Below, piece after piece: positions 26,125 through 35,150 of a stretch of DNA of 64,000 nt (position 1 is the first letter of the stretch; each line of letters begins with the position of its first letter). Made by a program: the position numbers and the translations under genes. Origin of the DNA: an uncultured Gammaproteobacteria bacterium (lineage in GTDB: Bacteria > Pseudomonadota > Gammaproteobacteria > Pseudomonadales > Pseudohongiellaceae); the NCBI GenBank assembly GCA_937898685.1, contig CALEJT010000089.1, positions 1 to 64,000 of the forward strand, written 5' to 3'. The notes below the pieces were generated by a model that was not told where the DNA came from, did no database searches, and worked only from the letters and a program-made list of their open reading frames with translations.

Positions 26125-27108
26125 TCAGCTCCCTTGGTACAGCACAACCGCGCCGGTGATCAGCAGGTTGATCAATGACAGTGGCAACATCACCAGCCAG
26201 CCGTAGTTCATCAACTGGTCGTAGCGAGGACGCACCAGAGCCGCGCGTACCAGGATGAAGAACAGAATCCAGAAACTCGTCTTGATGGTCATCCAGATCA
26301 GACCGGACACGATGGGCGGTCCGATTTCCCAGCCGAACGGGGCCAGCCAGCCACCGAAGAACAGCACGGGAATCAACGCGGAGAGCAGGAACATGCCGAT
26401 GTACTCACCCACGAAGAACAGGCCGAACTTCATACCGGAATATTCGGTGTTGTAACCGGAGATGATCTCGGACTCGCCTTCCGCCAAGTCGAAGGGCCAA
26501 CGCTTGGTTTCGGCCAGACCTGCGATCAGGAACACCACGAAGCCGACGAACTGCGGAACGATGAACCAACCATCACGCTGTGCTTCGACGATCTCGCGCA
26601 GGTTGAAGCTGTCACCGAGGATCACGACACCGAGGATAGAGATGCCCATGAACACTTCGTAGCTGATCATCTGGCCGGCGGCACGCAGACCACCGAGCAG
26701 CGAGAATTTGTTGTTCGACGCCAGACCACCGAGCATGGCGGAGTAAGCGCCGAGACCGGCCATCGCGAACACCCACAGAAGGCCGATGTTCAGATCCATC
26801 ACCCCTACTCCCGGAGCCAGCGGCACTACGGCGAAGCTCAGCAACATCGCCACCGGGATGATGATCGGTGCGATGATGAAGGACGGCTTGTCCGCGAACG
26901 GCGGCGTCCAGTCTTCCTTGGTGATCAGCTTACCGACGTCGGCAAGCGACTGCAGAATGCCGAACGGACCGACGCGGTTGGGACCCAGACGTTCGCTGAA
27001 GAATCCGAGGAAGCGGCGCTCCACCCAGATCAGCATGGCTGCTGAGACCAGCACCACGCCCAGCACGAAGGCGATGTTGAGGGGTGACCCCACGACGAAT
27101 TCGAACAT
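26125..27108 (-). CDS. nuoH: NADH-quinone oxidoreductase subunit H
   Basis: NuoH forms the quinone-binding chamber with NuoB and NuoCD. The roughly 327-residue membrane protein shows LIWVERRFLGFFSERLGPNR and NRAPFDLAEGESE-type sequence (here KRWPFDLAEGESEIISGYN) with the conserved charged residues. I chose the ATG at 27108, which overlaps the nuoG stop by one base (TGATG). A frame running to 27171 would overlap nuoG by 64 bases and adds a hydrophilic stretch foreign to the family. Confidence 0.95.
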   Translation of the reverse strand: MFEFVVGSPLNIAFVLGVVLVSAAMLIWVERRFLGFFSERLGPNRVGPFGILQSLADVGKLITKEDWTPPFADKPSFIIAPIIIPVAMLLSFAVVPLAPGVGVMDLNIGLLWVFAMAGLGAYSAMLGGLASNNKFSLLGGLRAAGQMISYEVFMGISILGVVILGDSFNLREIVEAQRDGWFIVPQFVGFVVFLIAGLAETKRWPFDLAEGESEIISGYNTEYSGMKFGLFFVGEYIGMFLLSALIPVLFFGGWLAPFGWEIGPPIVSGLIWMTIKTSFWILFFILVRAALVRPRYDQLMNYGWLVMLPLSLINLLITGAVVLYQGS

Positions 27109-29828
27109 CAGATGTCCCTCTTGTCGCTGACGATGATGTTGCTGGAACGCCAGTCTTTCGGTGTCTGCCAATCATTGGCTTTATTGAGCTCCACCGTGGC
27201 GCTCATGTTCTGGAAGTTGAGCCCTTTCAGGCCCACGCTGATGCCGACGCTGCCGGGCAGGATGCTGTCGCGCAGCAGTACGGGCACGCTGCCGTTGTGC
27301 TGAACCTGTACACCGTCGGTGACGCCAAGGCCGAGTTTCTCGGCATCGGCCGGGTTCAGGGCAACGTAGGCCGAAGTGGCCTTGGCCTGGATGGCTTCGC
27401 TGCGAGCAGTCAGTTCTTCGCTGCCGAAGAGGTGGTACAGCGGTACCACGCGGTACCCTGCTCCACTCACCTGCTGCACGTCTGCTGCATACCAGGACTT
27501 GCTGGAAGCATTGGCGACGATCAGGTGCTCACCCACGGTAGCCTGCTTGAGCGGACCGCCTACGGCGGTTTCGAACTTGAACAGTGCCTGGTTGGAGTTC
27601 CAGCCCGGGGCCCACGGCGTGTTGAACACGGTGGAGTCCTTCAGTGCCGGCACACCTTCCATCGAGTAGGCCAGAATGCCGTCTTCGTCCTGCTCCTGTT
27701 TTGGCTCGTGCACGTTGATGTGCGCGCGCATTGCGGTACGACCACTGTAGCGGTGCTGCTGACGCGGCACGCGCATGCCGGCAACCGTGAAGTCGGGGCC
27801 AGGAGTGAGTTTGTTGAGCACTTCGCCGTTCGGCAGCAGCGCTGCAATCTGGGCGGTGATTTCCTGAGTCTTCTTGCCTTCGGTCAACCACTTGCAGCTG
27901 GCGAGGATCGGCGCAACCGGTTTGAACACGGAATAGAAGTACTGCGCGCGGCCTTCGTAGTTGACGAAGGTGCCCGAGCTTTCCGCGAAGGTAGCGGCCG
28001 GCAGTACCAGGTTGGCGGCTTCGCCGGTCGGGTGCTGCAGGCTGTCGAGTACGGCCAGGTAGTCGAGGCTTTCGATGAAGGCATCGACCTGAGCACTCGG
28101 GGCGCGGCGATAGAGATCGTTTTCGAGCACGATGGCGGTTTTCTTGCCGCTCGAAAGTGCCTTGCCCAGCGTGTTGCTGCTGCCCTGCATGAGCAGAGCC
28201 AGACCGAGGCTGTTGGCTTCGGGTACGGTCAGCGCGAGGTTGGCTTTCTTATCGCCATCGAACAGTGCGGTGGCGATGTTGGCGGCGGCGTTCAGAAGCG
28301 CCGGCTCGAGGCTGCTGGTACCACTGATGATCAGCGGACGTTTGGCAGCTTTCAGATCAGCAGCGATGCTGTCGACCAGCGCCTGTTCGGCTTCGCTCAG
28401 ACCGGAAACGGCCGGTGCGCTGGCGTCGAGCGCATGGGCAACGGCGAAGCCGATGCGCGCGCTGTCCTGCGCGGAAGCAATGTGTACTTTCTTGGCAATG
28501 TCGTCGAGACGGGTGGCGTGACCGGCCAGGATGTAGACCGGGCTCTTGCGGCCCATGGCCAGCTGACGAATGGCAGCATCGTGCCAGGCCGGGAACTTGG
28601 CCTGCTCAGCCAATTCCTTGGCGAGGTTCTTGGCGGACTGACGGACGGCCAGCGCCAGACGAGCGGCGGTGTTGGTGAGGTCTTCGCCCAGGATCAGGAC
28701 GGCGTCGGAATCTTCGATGTCCTTGATGTTGGCGATGTTGACCGGACGGTTCTGGTAGATGTCGAGCACCTGGTTCAACAGACCAAATTCGACGTCGGAA
28801 ACGCCGGCATAGAAGTTCTCGGCACCTACGAGTTCACGCAGCGCGTAGTTGGATTCGAGCGAAGCGCGCGGCGAGCCGATACCGATGGCCTTCCCTTTCA
28901 GGGACAACAGCTGCGCCTTGGCGGCGGCGGGATCGGTCAGCACCGGGTTGGCATCGCGAGTGGTACGGGTCATGGCGACGCGGATACGCTCGTCGCTGTT
29001 CACGTAGCCAGTGCCGAAACGACCCTTGTCGCAGATGAAATAGCCGTTCACTTCGTGGTTGAAACGGTTGACGACGCGACGCAGCGTGCCGTAGCGCTCA
29101 CCAGGAGTGATGTTGCAGCCCACGCCACAGGCAGCGCAGACGCTCGGCGCGGTCTGCAGGTCCCACTTACGGCTGTAGTGCTTGCTGAAAACTTTGTCGG
29201 TGAACACACCGGTCGGGCACACCTCGACCAGGTTGCCGCTGAACTCGCTTTCGAGCGGGCCTTCCTGGAAGCGGCCGAAGTAGGTGTGGTTGTGAGAAGC
29301 CTGCGGGCCGAAGTCTTTGCCGCCGGCATAGTCCTTGTAGTAACGCACGCAGCGGTAGCAGGTGATGCAACGGTTCATCTCGTGACCGATGAAGGGTCCG
29401 AGATACTGGTTGGTGTGGGTCACCTTCTTGCCGTCGTAACGACGATAGGTGTGCCCGCTCATCACCGTCATGTCCTGCAGATGGCACTCACCACCCTCTT
29501 CGCACACCGGACAGTCGTGCGGGTGCTTGGTCATGATGCTTTCGATGGCCTGGGCGCGGAACTTGGCGGCAGCGGCGATGGAGTAACGCCCGCCTTCACG
29601 CGGCGAGGTCATGCAGGCCATGACCTGGCGACCACGTTGGTCTTCGTCGTTGGCGTACTCGATGATGGCGCACTGGCGGCAGGAGCCGACGGAACCCATG
29701 GCCGGATGCCAGCAGAAGTACGGCAGGTCTTCCTGCTGCGAAAGGATCTCCTGCAGCAGGTTGTTGTTGGGGTCTACTTCGAAGACCTTCCCATCAACGG
29801 TAATTTTAACCATTGCTTGCTCCGCCAA
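27108..29828 (-). CDS. nuoG: NADH-quinone oxidoreductase subunit G
   Basis: NuoG is the largest subunit of the NADH-dehydrogenase arm and carries several iron-sulfur clusters. The 906-residue protein has the N-terminal [2Fe-2S] ligands (C-W-H, C-R-Q-C), HDCPVCEEGGECHLQ, and RCITCYRCVRYY. It also retains the off-path N7 cluster set (C-A-A-C-G-V-G-C and a later C in YFICDKGRF), so N7 is kept here. The remainder is a molybdopterin-oxidoreductase-like domain without cofactor. Length matches Pseudomonas NuoG. Confidence 0.97.
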   Translation of the reverse strand: MAEQAMVKITVDGKVFEVDPNNNLLQEILSQQEDLPYFCWHPAMGSVGSCRQCAIIEYANDEDQRGRQVMACMTSPREGGRYSIAAAAKFRAQAIESIMTKHPHDCPVCEEGGECHLQDMTVMSGHTYRRYDGKKVTHTNQYLGPFIGHEMNRCITCYRCVRYYKDYAGGKDFGPQASHNHTYFGRFQEGPLESEFSGNLVEVCPTGVFTDKVFSKHYSRKWDLQTAPSVCAACGVGCNITPGERYGTLRRVVNRFNHEVNGYFICDKGRFGTGYVNSDERIRVAMTRTTRDANPVLTDPAAAKAQLLSLKGKAIGIGSPRASLESNYALRELVGAENFYAGVSDVEFGLLNQVLDIYQNRPVNIANIKDIEDSDAVLILGEDLTNTAARLALAVRQSAKNLAKELAEQAKFPAWHDAAIRQLAMGRKSPVYILAGHATRLDDIAKKVHIASAQDSARIGFAVAHALDASAPAVSGLSEAEQALVDSIAADLKAAKRPLIISGTSSLEPALLNAAANIATALFDGDKKANLALTVPEANSLGLALLMQGSSNTLGKALSSGKKTAIVLENDLYRRAPSAQVDAFIESLDYLAVLDSLQHPTGEAANLVLPAATFAESSGTFVNYEGRAQYFYSVFKPVAPILASCKWLTEGKKTQEITAQIAALLPNGEVLNKLTPGPDFTVAGMRVPRQQHRYSGRTAMRAHINVHEPKQEQDEDGILAYSMEGVPALKDSTVFNTPWAPGWNSNQALFKFETAVGGPLKQATVGEHLIVANASSKSWYAADVQQVSGAGYRVVPLYHLFGSEELTARSEAIQAKATSAYVALNPADAEKLGLGVTDGVQVQHNGSVPVLLRDSILPGSVGISVGLKGLNFQNMSATVELNKANDWQTPKDWRSSNIIVSDKRDI

Positions 29829-29859
29829 AACTCAATCTATTCAGTGATTTAGCAGTGAT

Positions 29860-29888
29860 AGTTTAAGTAACTTATCGATGCTAGTTAA
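29860..29888 (-). promoter_or_regulatory. Possible internal promoter upstream of nuoG
   Basis: The 69-base AT-rich gap between nuoF and nuoG contains, on the minus strand, TTAACT (29883-29888), a 17-base spacer and TAAACT (29860-29865), each 4 of 6 consensus. nuoG would start about 25 bases after transcription starts. This could boost the downstream half of the operon, but the AT-richness alone may have produced the match. Confidence 0.35.
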
Positions 29889-29897
29889 AGCTGTCTA

Positions 29898-31172
29898 TCA
29901 ATGCTTGTGGTACTTGCAACCGTGGTTGACGTGTTCCACGAACTCATCCATGAAGTACTTCAGACCGCTCTGCAGCGGCTCGGCGGCGCCGGGGGCCAGG
30001 GCACAGAAGGTGTTGCCCGGAGCCATGTAACCGCACATTTCCTTGAGGATGTCGATGTCCTTCATGCTGCCCTCGCCCGCTTCGAGCTTGCGCAGAATGT
30101 GCTCGGCCCAAGGCAGGCCATCACGGCACGGCGTGCACCAGCCACAGGATTCGTGAGCAAAGAACTTGATCAGGTTGTGGACGCAGCCGACCGGACAGGT
30201 CTTGTCATCGAGCACCATGATCAGCGAGGTACCGAGACGGCTGCCCGCCTTGGCCACTTCCGACGGAATCATCGGCAGGTCGAGGTGTTCGGGCATCAGG
30301 AAGTCGGTCGACCCCCCACCCGGCAGGAAGGCACGCAGCTGGTAACCGTCCTGCATGCCACCGGCATACTCTTCGAACAGCGTACGGAACGTGGTGCCCA
30401 CCGGCATTTCCCAGCAGCCCGGATTCTTCACGCGGCCGGACACACCACTGATACGGGTGCCGGCCTGGCCGTTGACACCGAGGCTCTTGTACCACTCGAT
30501 ACCGTATTTCACGATGCCGGGGATGTTGCAGATGGTCTCGACGTTGTTGACCAGCGTCGGGCGGCCCCACAGACCACTGACCTGCGGGAATGGCGGCTTG
30601 AAGCGCGGGTTGGCGCGCTTGCCTTCGAGTGCGTTGATGAGAGCGGTTTCTTCACCGCAGATATAACGTCCGGCGGACGTGTGCAGGGTCAGCTCGAGGC
30701 TGAAGTTGGAACCCTGGATGTTCTTGCCGAGCATGCCGGCTTCATAGGCTTCGGCGATGGCCTTGTGCAGGCACTGCTCTGCCACTTTGTACTCGCCGCG
30801 CAGGAAGATGTAGGCATGGGTTGCCTGCAGCGCGATCGAGGCAGTGATGATGCCTTCGACCAGCAGATGCGGATCGTGCTCCATGAGCAGACGGTCCTTG
30901 AAGGTGCCCGGCTCCATCTCGTCGCCGTTCACCACCAGGTAACGCGGGCCGCCATCGGGCTCGGGGATGAAGCTCCACTTCAGACCGGTGTTGAAGCCTG
31001 CACCACCACGACCACCGAGGCCGGAATCCTTCACCAGATTGATGATGTCACGCGGCACCATGCTCAGCGCTTTGGTAACGCTCTCGTAACCACCGGCAGC
31101 CTGGTACTGCTGGAAGTTGAAAGGCGCCCGGCCGATCTGGATGTTCTTGGTTAAGGGTTTGTTCGTACTCAT
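29898..31172 (-). CDS. nuoF: NADH-quinone oxidoreductase subunit F
   Basis: NuoF binds NADH and FMN and holds the N3 [4Fe-4S] cluster at the entry of electrons into complex I. The 424-residue protein has the glycine-rich nucleotide motif LGGRGGAGFNTGLKW, the FMN-binding region GEETALINALEG and the cluster ligands S-C-G-W-C-T-P-C-R-D-G with a later cysteine. It is separated from nuoG by an AT-rich 69-base gap. Confidence 0.97.
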   Translation of the reverse strand: MSTNKPLTKNIQIGRAPFNFQQYQAAGGYESVTKALSMVPRDIINLVKDSGLGGRGGAGFNTGLKWSFIPEPDGGPRYLVVNGDEMEPGTFKDRLLMEHDPHLLVEGIITASIALQATHAYIFLRGEYKVAEQCLHKAIAEAYEAGMLGKNIQGSNFSLELTLHTSAGRYICGEETALINALEGKRANPRFKPPFPQVSGLWGRPTLVNNVETICNIPGIVKYGIEWYKSLGVNGQAGTRISGVSGRVKNPGCWEMPVGTTFRTLFEEYAGGMQDGYQLRAFLPGGGSTDFLMPEHLDLPMIPSEVAKAGSRLGTSLIMVLDDKTCPVGCVHNLIKFFAHESCGWCTPCRDGLPWAEHILRKLEAGEGSMKDIDILKEMCGYMAPGNTFCALAPGAAEPLQSGLKYFMDEFVEHVNHGCKYHKH

Positions 31173-31210
31173 GTGACGAAAACTCTTTAATTAATTCGGT
31201 CGTGCCGGCC

Positions 31211-31723
31211 TCAGCCTTTGGCCCGGTATTCCGCGATGATCTCGTCGATCTTTTCCGGAGTCAGATTGCGGTAGTGCTGGTTGCCCACCATCATGGTCGG
31301 CGCACGGTCGCAGTCACCCAGACAAGGGACCGGGATCAGGGTGAACAGGTTGTCTTCCGTAGTCTGGCCGTAATCGATGCCCAGACGCTTGGTGATGTGC
31401 TCCTTGAGCGAATCGCAACCGAGCATCCAGCAGGCAACGCTGTCGCAGAACAGGATGACGTTCTTACCTACCGGACGGCGGTAGATCAGGTTGAAGAAGG
31501 TAGCAACACCTTCCAGCTCATCCGGTGGAATGTCCAGGTACTCGGCGACGGCCAGAAGGCTTTCGTCGGACACCCAGCCCTGATACTTCTGGACGATCTT
31601 GAGCGCTTCCAATCCCACGGCCTGCGCGTAGGGATAGTGCTTTTTCTCGTGTTCGATCTCGTGGATCTCTTCCGGCGTCAGCTGCCGTGCCTTCGGGGCG
31701 GTGCTGGCAATGATGTTGCTCAT
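31211..31723 (-). CDS. nuoE: NADH-quinone oxidoreductase subunit E
   Basis: NuoE has a thioredoxin-like fold and carries the N1a [2Fe-2S] cluster next to FMN. In the 170-residue protein the ligands appear as C-D-S-V-A-C-W and C-L-G-D-C. The first pair reads C-x4-C as in the family. It lies between nuoCD and nuoF with gaps of 31 and 38 bases. Confidence 0.96.
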   Translation of the reverse strand: MSNIIASTAPKARQLTPEEIHEIEHEKKHYPYAQAVGLEALKIVQKYQGWVSDESLLAVAEYLDIPPDELEGVATFFNLIYRRPVGKNVILFCDSVACWMLGCDSLKEHITKRLGIDYGQTTEDNLFTLIPVPCLGDCDRAPTMMVGNQHYRNLTPEKIDEIIAEYRAKG

Positions 31724-31754
31724 ACGTTCTTCTCTCGAACTCTGAAGGTCTGGC

Positions 31755-33527
31755 TCAGCGGTCTACGTCCGCCATCACGAAGTCGGTGGTGGCGACCACT
31801 GCCGTGAAGTCGGCCAGCATCAGGCCGCGGCTGAGCGCCGGGATGGCCTGGATGTGGATGAAGGACGGCGTACGGATGCGCGTGCGGTAGGAACCGACGC
31901 CACCGTCGTTCACCAGGTAGTACATGTTCAGACCCTTGGTGGCTTCGATGGTCATGGTGACCTCGGTCGGATCCATCACCGGCCCCCAGCTTACGCTGAG
32001 GAAGTGGTTGATCAGGGTCTCGATGTCGAGCTTGCTCTTCTCTTTGATCGGCGGAGTCGTGAGCGGATGGTCGGCCTTGTACGGACCTTCCGGCATGTTC
32101 TCCAGACACTGTTTGATGATGCGGCAGCTCTGACGCATCTCTTCCACACGCACGGCGGCGCGGTCGTAACAGTCGCCATTGAGGCCGATCGGCACTTCGA
32201 ATTCGAAGTTCTCGTAGCCGCTGTACGGACGGTTCTTGCGGTAGTCCCACTCGAGACCGGTGGCGCGCAGAGCCGGACCAGTCATCGCCCAGTCGAACAC
32301 GCCGGCGGTGTCGATCACACCGACGCCGCGCGTACGCTGTTTGATCACGGTGTTCTGCATGACCATCTTGTCGTACTCGGCAAGACGTTTCGGGAAGTAC
32401 TCGACGAACTCGCGGATCAGTTTGTCCCAGCCTTTCGGCAGATCCTGCGCCACACCACCGATGCGGAACCAGCTCGGGTGCATACGTGCACCGCAGATGG
32501 ACTCGATGATGTTGAAGGCCTTCTCACGGTCTACGAAGGCGTAGAACAGCGGCGACAACTGACCCAAGTCGACGGCCCAGGTGCCGAAGAACAGCAGGTG
32601 CGAACAGATACGGAAGAATTCGCACAGCATCACGCGAATCACTTCGACGCGCTGCGGCACCTTGATGCCGGCCATCTTCTCGACCGCCATCACGTACGGC
32701 AGGTTGTTCATCACACCGCCGAGATAGTCGATACGGTCGGTGTAGGGAATGTAGGTGTGCCAGGTCTGGCGTTCGGCCATCTTCTCGGCACCGCGATGGT
32801 GGTAGCCCACTTCGGGCACCACATCCAGCACCTGCTCACCATCGAGCTGCAGCAGGAAGCGGATCACACCGTGTGCTGCCGGATGGTTCGGGCCGAAGTT
32901 GAGGAACATGTATTCGGAGTTTTCGCCCTTGGTCTGCAGGCCCCACTCTTCCGGCTTGAAGCGCAGTGCTTCCTGCTCGGTGTCCTGGATCTCGTCGCTC
33001 ATGCGGAACGGTTCCATCTCGGTGGCGCGGGCCGGATGGTCCTTGCGCAGCGGATGGCCCTTCCAGGTCGGCGGACACAGGATGCGGGTGAGATGCGGAT
33101 GGCCTTCGAAGTTCACGCCGAAGAGGTCCCAACACTCGCGCTCCTGCCAGTTGGCACTGTTCCACAGGCCAGTGACTGTCGGGATGTTGAGATCGTTTTC
33201 CTTCAGGGCGACCTTGATGCGGATGTCGCAGTTACCGGAGAAGGACGTGGCGTGATAGACCACGGTGAAGTCGGAGTCGGGCTGCCCTTCGCGATGCACG
33301 CGCACACGCTCGTCGATGGCGGTGAGGTCGAGCAGCATTTCATAACGGGGACGCGCTTCGTCGCGCAGGTATTTCAGCACGGCGAGAATCTTGTCGCGCG
33401 GCACCCACAGCGTGGGCATGCCTTCCGCGGTGTGCTGGCGAACGAAAGTGGATTCCCCGAACTTCTGGTACAAACCCGCGATCACCGCGGGAAGTTCAGC
33501 TGTCTGACTGGCGATATTGGCGCTCAC
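31755..33527 (-). CDS. nuoCD: NADH-quinone oxidoreductase fused subunit C/D
   Basis: The 590-residue product fuses the 30-kDa (NuoC, about residues 1-180) and 49-kDa (NuoD, about 200-590) subunits, as in E. coli and Pseudomonas. The NuoC part has the family signature ERECWDLFGVNFEGHP. The NuoD part has NFGPNHPAAHGVIRF, with the quinone-site histidine, and GYHHRGAEKMAE. The fused form is a gammaproteobacterial feature and supports the placement of this organism. Confidence 0.97.
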   Translation of the reverse strand: MSANIASQTAELPAVIAGLYQKFGESTFVRQHTAEGMPTLWVPRDKILAVLKYLRDEARPRYEMLLDLTAIDERVRVHREGQPDSDFTVVYHATSFSGNCDIRIKVALKENDLNIPTVTGLWNSANWQERECWDLFGVNFEGHPHLTRILCPPTWKGHPLRKDHPARATEMEPFRMSDEIQDTEQEALRFKPEEWGLQTKGENSEYMFLNFGPNHPAAHGVIRFLLQLDGEQVLDVVPEVGYHHRGAEKMAERQTWHTYIPYTDRIDYLGGVMNNLPYVMAVEKMAGIKVPQRVEVIRVMLCEFFRICSHLLFFGTWAVDLGQLSPLFYAFVDREKAFNIIESICGARMHPSWFRIGGVAQDLPKGWDKLIREFVEYFPKRLAEYDKMVMQNTVIKQRTRGVGVIDTAGVFDWAMTGPALRATGLEWDYRKNRPYSGYENFEFEVPIGLNGDCYDRAAVRVEEMRQSCRIIKQCLENMPEGPYKADHPLTTPPIKEKSKLDIETLINHFLSVSWGPVMDPTEVTMTIEATKGLNMYYLVNDGGVGSYRTRIRTPSFIHIQAIPALSRGLMLADFTAVVATTDFVMADVDR

Positions 33528-33583
33528 TGGCGTTCTCTTCTATCTGATTCGCTGTTGAATGACCGGGCCGTCGAGAGATCGGC

Positions 33584-34225
33584 TTAAGTCTCGTCCGGGC
33601 TGCGCAGCTCGGTGGCGGCGATGCGCTGCGCCAGGCGGGCGTCGCGCTGCACCACGTTCTTCTCGCGCTCGTAGATGCCCTGGTCGCTGATGACCCAGGA
33701 AACCGGGCGACGTTTCTTGCCGATCGAGTCCTGCAACAGGGTCAAGCCTTGCAGCAGCGCCTCGGGACGCGGCGGACAACCGGAAACGTACACGTCCACC
33801 GGCAGGAACTTGTCCACGCCCTGCACTACCGAATAGATGTCGTACATGCCGCCGGAGTTGGCGCAGGAACCCATGCAGATCACGTAGCGCGGTTCCATCA
33901 TCTGTTCGTACAGACGCTGTACCACCGGCGCCATTTTGCGGAATACGGTGCCGGCGATGATGATCATGTCGGCCTGACGCGGGGTGGCACGGAACACCTC
34001 GGCACCGAAACGTGCGATGTCGTGACGACTGGAGATTGCGGTGGCCGCTTCTACGTAGCAGCAGCTGAGGCCGAAGTTGAAGGGCCACAGAGAGTTCTTG
34101 CGACACCAGGCCAACATGTCTTCCAAGGTCGTCATGATCACATTCTTGCGAATGTAATCATCGAATTGGTTCATGCCCGGCCTGGGCGAATAGGTATCTT
34201 CAGGTTTGACCAGTTCCCAGCTCAT
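33584..34225 (-). CDS. nuoB: NADH-quinone oxidoreductase subunit B
   Basis: NuoB holds the terminal N2 cluster that reduces quinone. The 213-residue protein has the tandem cysteines in GLSCCYVE and the further ligands in MGSCANSGG and VSGCPPRPEALLQG. Its C-terminal tail of about 30 charged residues (from REKNVV) is usual for gammaproteobacterial NuoB. The ATG overlaps the nuoA stop by one base (TAATG). Confidence 0.97.
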   Translation of the reverse strand: MSWELVKPEDTYSPRPGMNQFDDYIRKNVIMTTLEDMLAWCRKNSLWPFNFGLSCCYVEAATAISSRHDIARFGAEVFRATPRQADMIIIAGTVFRKMAPVVQRLYEQMMEPRYVICMGSCANSGGMYDIYSVVQGVDKFLPVDVYVSGCPPRPEALLQGLTLLQDSIGKKRRPVSWVISDQGIYEREKNVVQRDARLAQRIAATELRSPDET

Positions 34226-34761
34226 TAGTGTGCCGCTCCTGTGTGAGTGGAAGTGGCGCCGTGATCATCGTGACCGTGATGGTCATCATGATCAGCGTGG
34301 CCGTGGTGTGAAGCCGCTTGGGCCTTCAGGCGCTCTGCGCGGGGACCGACGTTGACCACACCGCCTTCGCCGATCAATTGGGCTCTGTCTTGCCGTTGAC
34401 GTTGCGTACGCCATTCGAGGGCACCGGAACGCCACAGATACAGCAGACCGGCAATCAGAATGAAAATGAAGACGAATACTTCGATGTAGCCCAGCCACCC
34501 TGCTTCACGGATGGAGATGGCCCAGGCGAGCAAGAATGCAGCTTCGAGGTCGAAGATGATGAACAGAATGGCGGTGAGGTAGAAGGGAACCGCAATGCGG
34601 ATCTGCGGTGAGCCCGTGGGCACGACGCCCGATTCATAGACGTCATGGGTGGCGTGGTCTCGGCGCTTCTGGCCCAACAGCGCAGATGCGCCGAGAAGGC
34701 CAACAATCAGCACCACCACGATGATGGTATAGACGAGCAAGGGCCAGAGGTCGATGTTCAC
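34225..34761 (-). CDS. nuoA: NADH-quinone oxidoreductase subunit A with His/Asp-rich tail
   Basis: NuoA is a three-helix membrane subunit near the quinone chamber. Residues 1-125 show the family pattern, including YESGVVPTG and the acidic FDLEAAFLLAWA helix. The protein is 178 residues long, longer than the roughly 147 of E. coli. The extra C-terminal part (about 130-178) ends in a tail with ten histidines and five aspartates after residue 150. The start is GTG with AGGA seven bases upstream. It is the first gene of the operon. Confidence 0.95.
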   Translation of the reverse strand: MNIDLWPLLVYTIIVVVLIVGLLGASALLGQKRRDHATHDVYESGVVPTGSPQIRIAVPFYLTAILFIIFDLEAAFLLAWAISIREAGWLGYIEVFVFIFILIAGLLYLWRSGALEWRTQRQRQDRAQLIGEGGVVNVGPRAERLKAQAASHHGHADHDDHHGHDDHGATSTHTGAAH

Positions 34762-35150
34762 GCCAGAGTCCTGTTCAAAGTTGATCTGCGGTATTCGTTG
34801 TGACGACTGCGTCGTTCTTCTATACGGTCACAGCGTCGACAACACTCATGAAACGCACTTCTGATATCCGCAACGACCGATGGCGGGTCCACCATCGACA
34901 AACATCGTGCTACTGCCAGAACTCATCGAGTCTGACGGCGCCATGGATCAGAAGGTGAGCGATGCGGCTGGTTTACGGAGATAGACCGGGCTCTGAATCC
35001 CGCTCTACCCCGCTGTAACCAGGCGGATTTGCCGAGTTACCGAGCGTTTCAAACGGGGCGCCATTTTCCACATTCACCATAGTTTCTTCAAGGTTTCTTC
35101 TTGCTTTTTTAGGTACGGATTGAGTCGCGTCCTTGCTACGTAAAATGCTG
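34762..35150. other. 389-base region between sthA and nuoA without a gene
   Basis: No reading frame of note lies here. Besides the candidate promoter and paired segments listed separately, a further inverted repeat CGATGG/CCATCG spans 34878-34897. A T-rich stretch (forward 35107-35111) lies near the sthA end but without a convincing terminator stem. The region must hold the regulation of the 13-gene nuo operon. Confidence 0.6.
34977..35091 (-). promoter_or_regulatory. Possible nuo promoter and structured leader RNA
   Basis: On the minus strand there is TTGAAG (35086-35091), a 17-base spacer and GAAAAT (35063-35068), followed by a GGCGCC discriminator (35057-35062). The transcript from about 35055 could fold into two adjacent elements. 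One pairs GTAAC (35036-35040) with GTTAC (35015-35019) and has an inner CGG/CCG. The other pairs GGGGTAGA (35004-35011) with TCTATCTCC (34977-34985), with one bulge, and has an inner CGGG/CCCG. nuoA starts about 295 bases downstream. Promoter boxes are only 4 of 6 each; the fold was found by eye. Confidence 0.4.

Noticed and set aside
27084..29852. 922-codon open frame on the plus strand opposite nuoG
   Set aside because: It mirrors nuoG exactly; the codon bias of GC-rich genes keeps the complementary frame open. The product has no family resemblance.
31854..33587. 577-codon open frame opposite nuoCD
   Set aside because: Shadow frame; nuoCD on the other strand has all family motifs.
34977..35040. 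Paired region upstream of nuoA read as a degenerate tRNA
   Set aside because: No T-loop, no acceptor stem and no CCA-side pairing; it only resembles an anticodon arm superficially.
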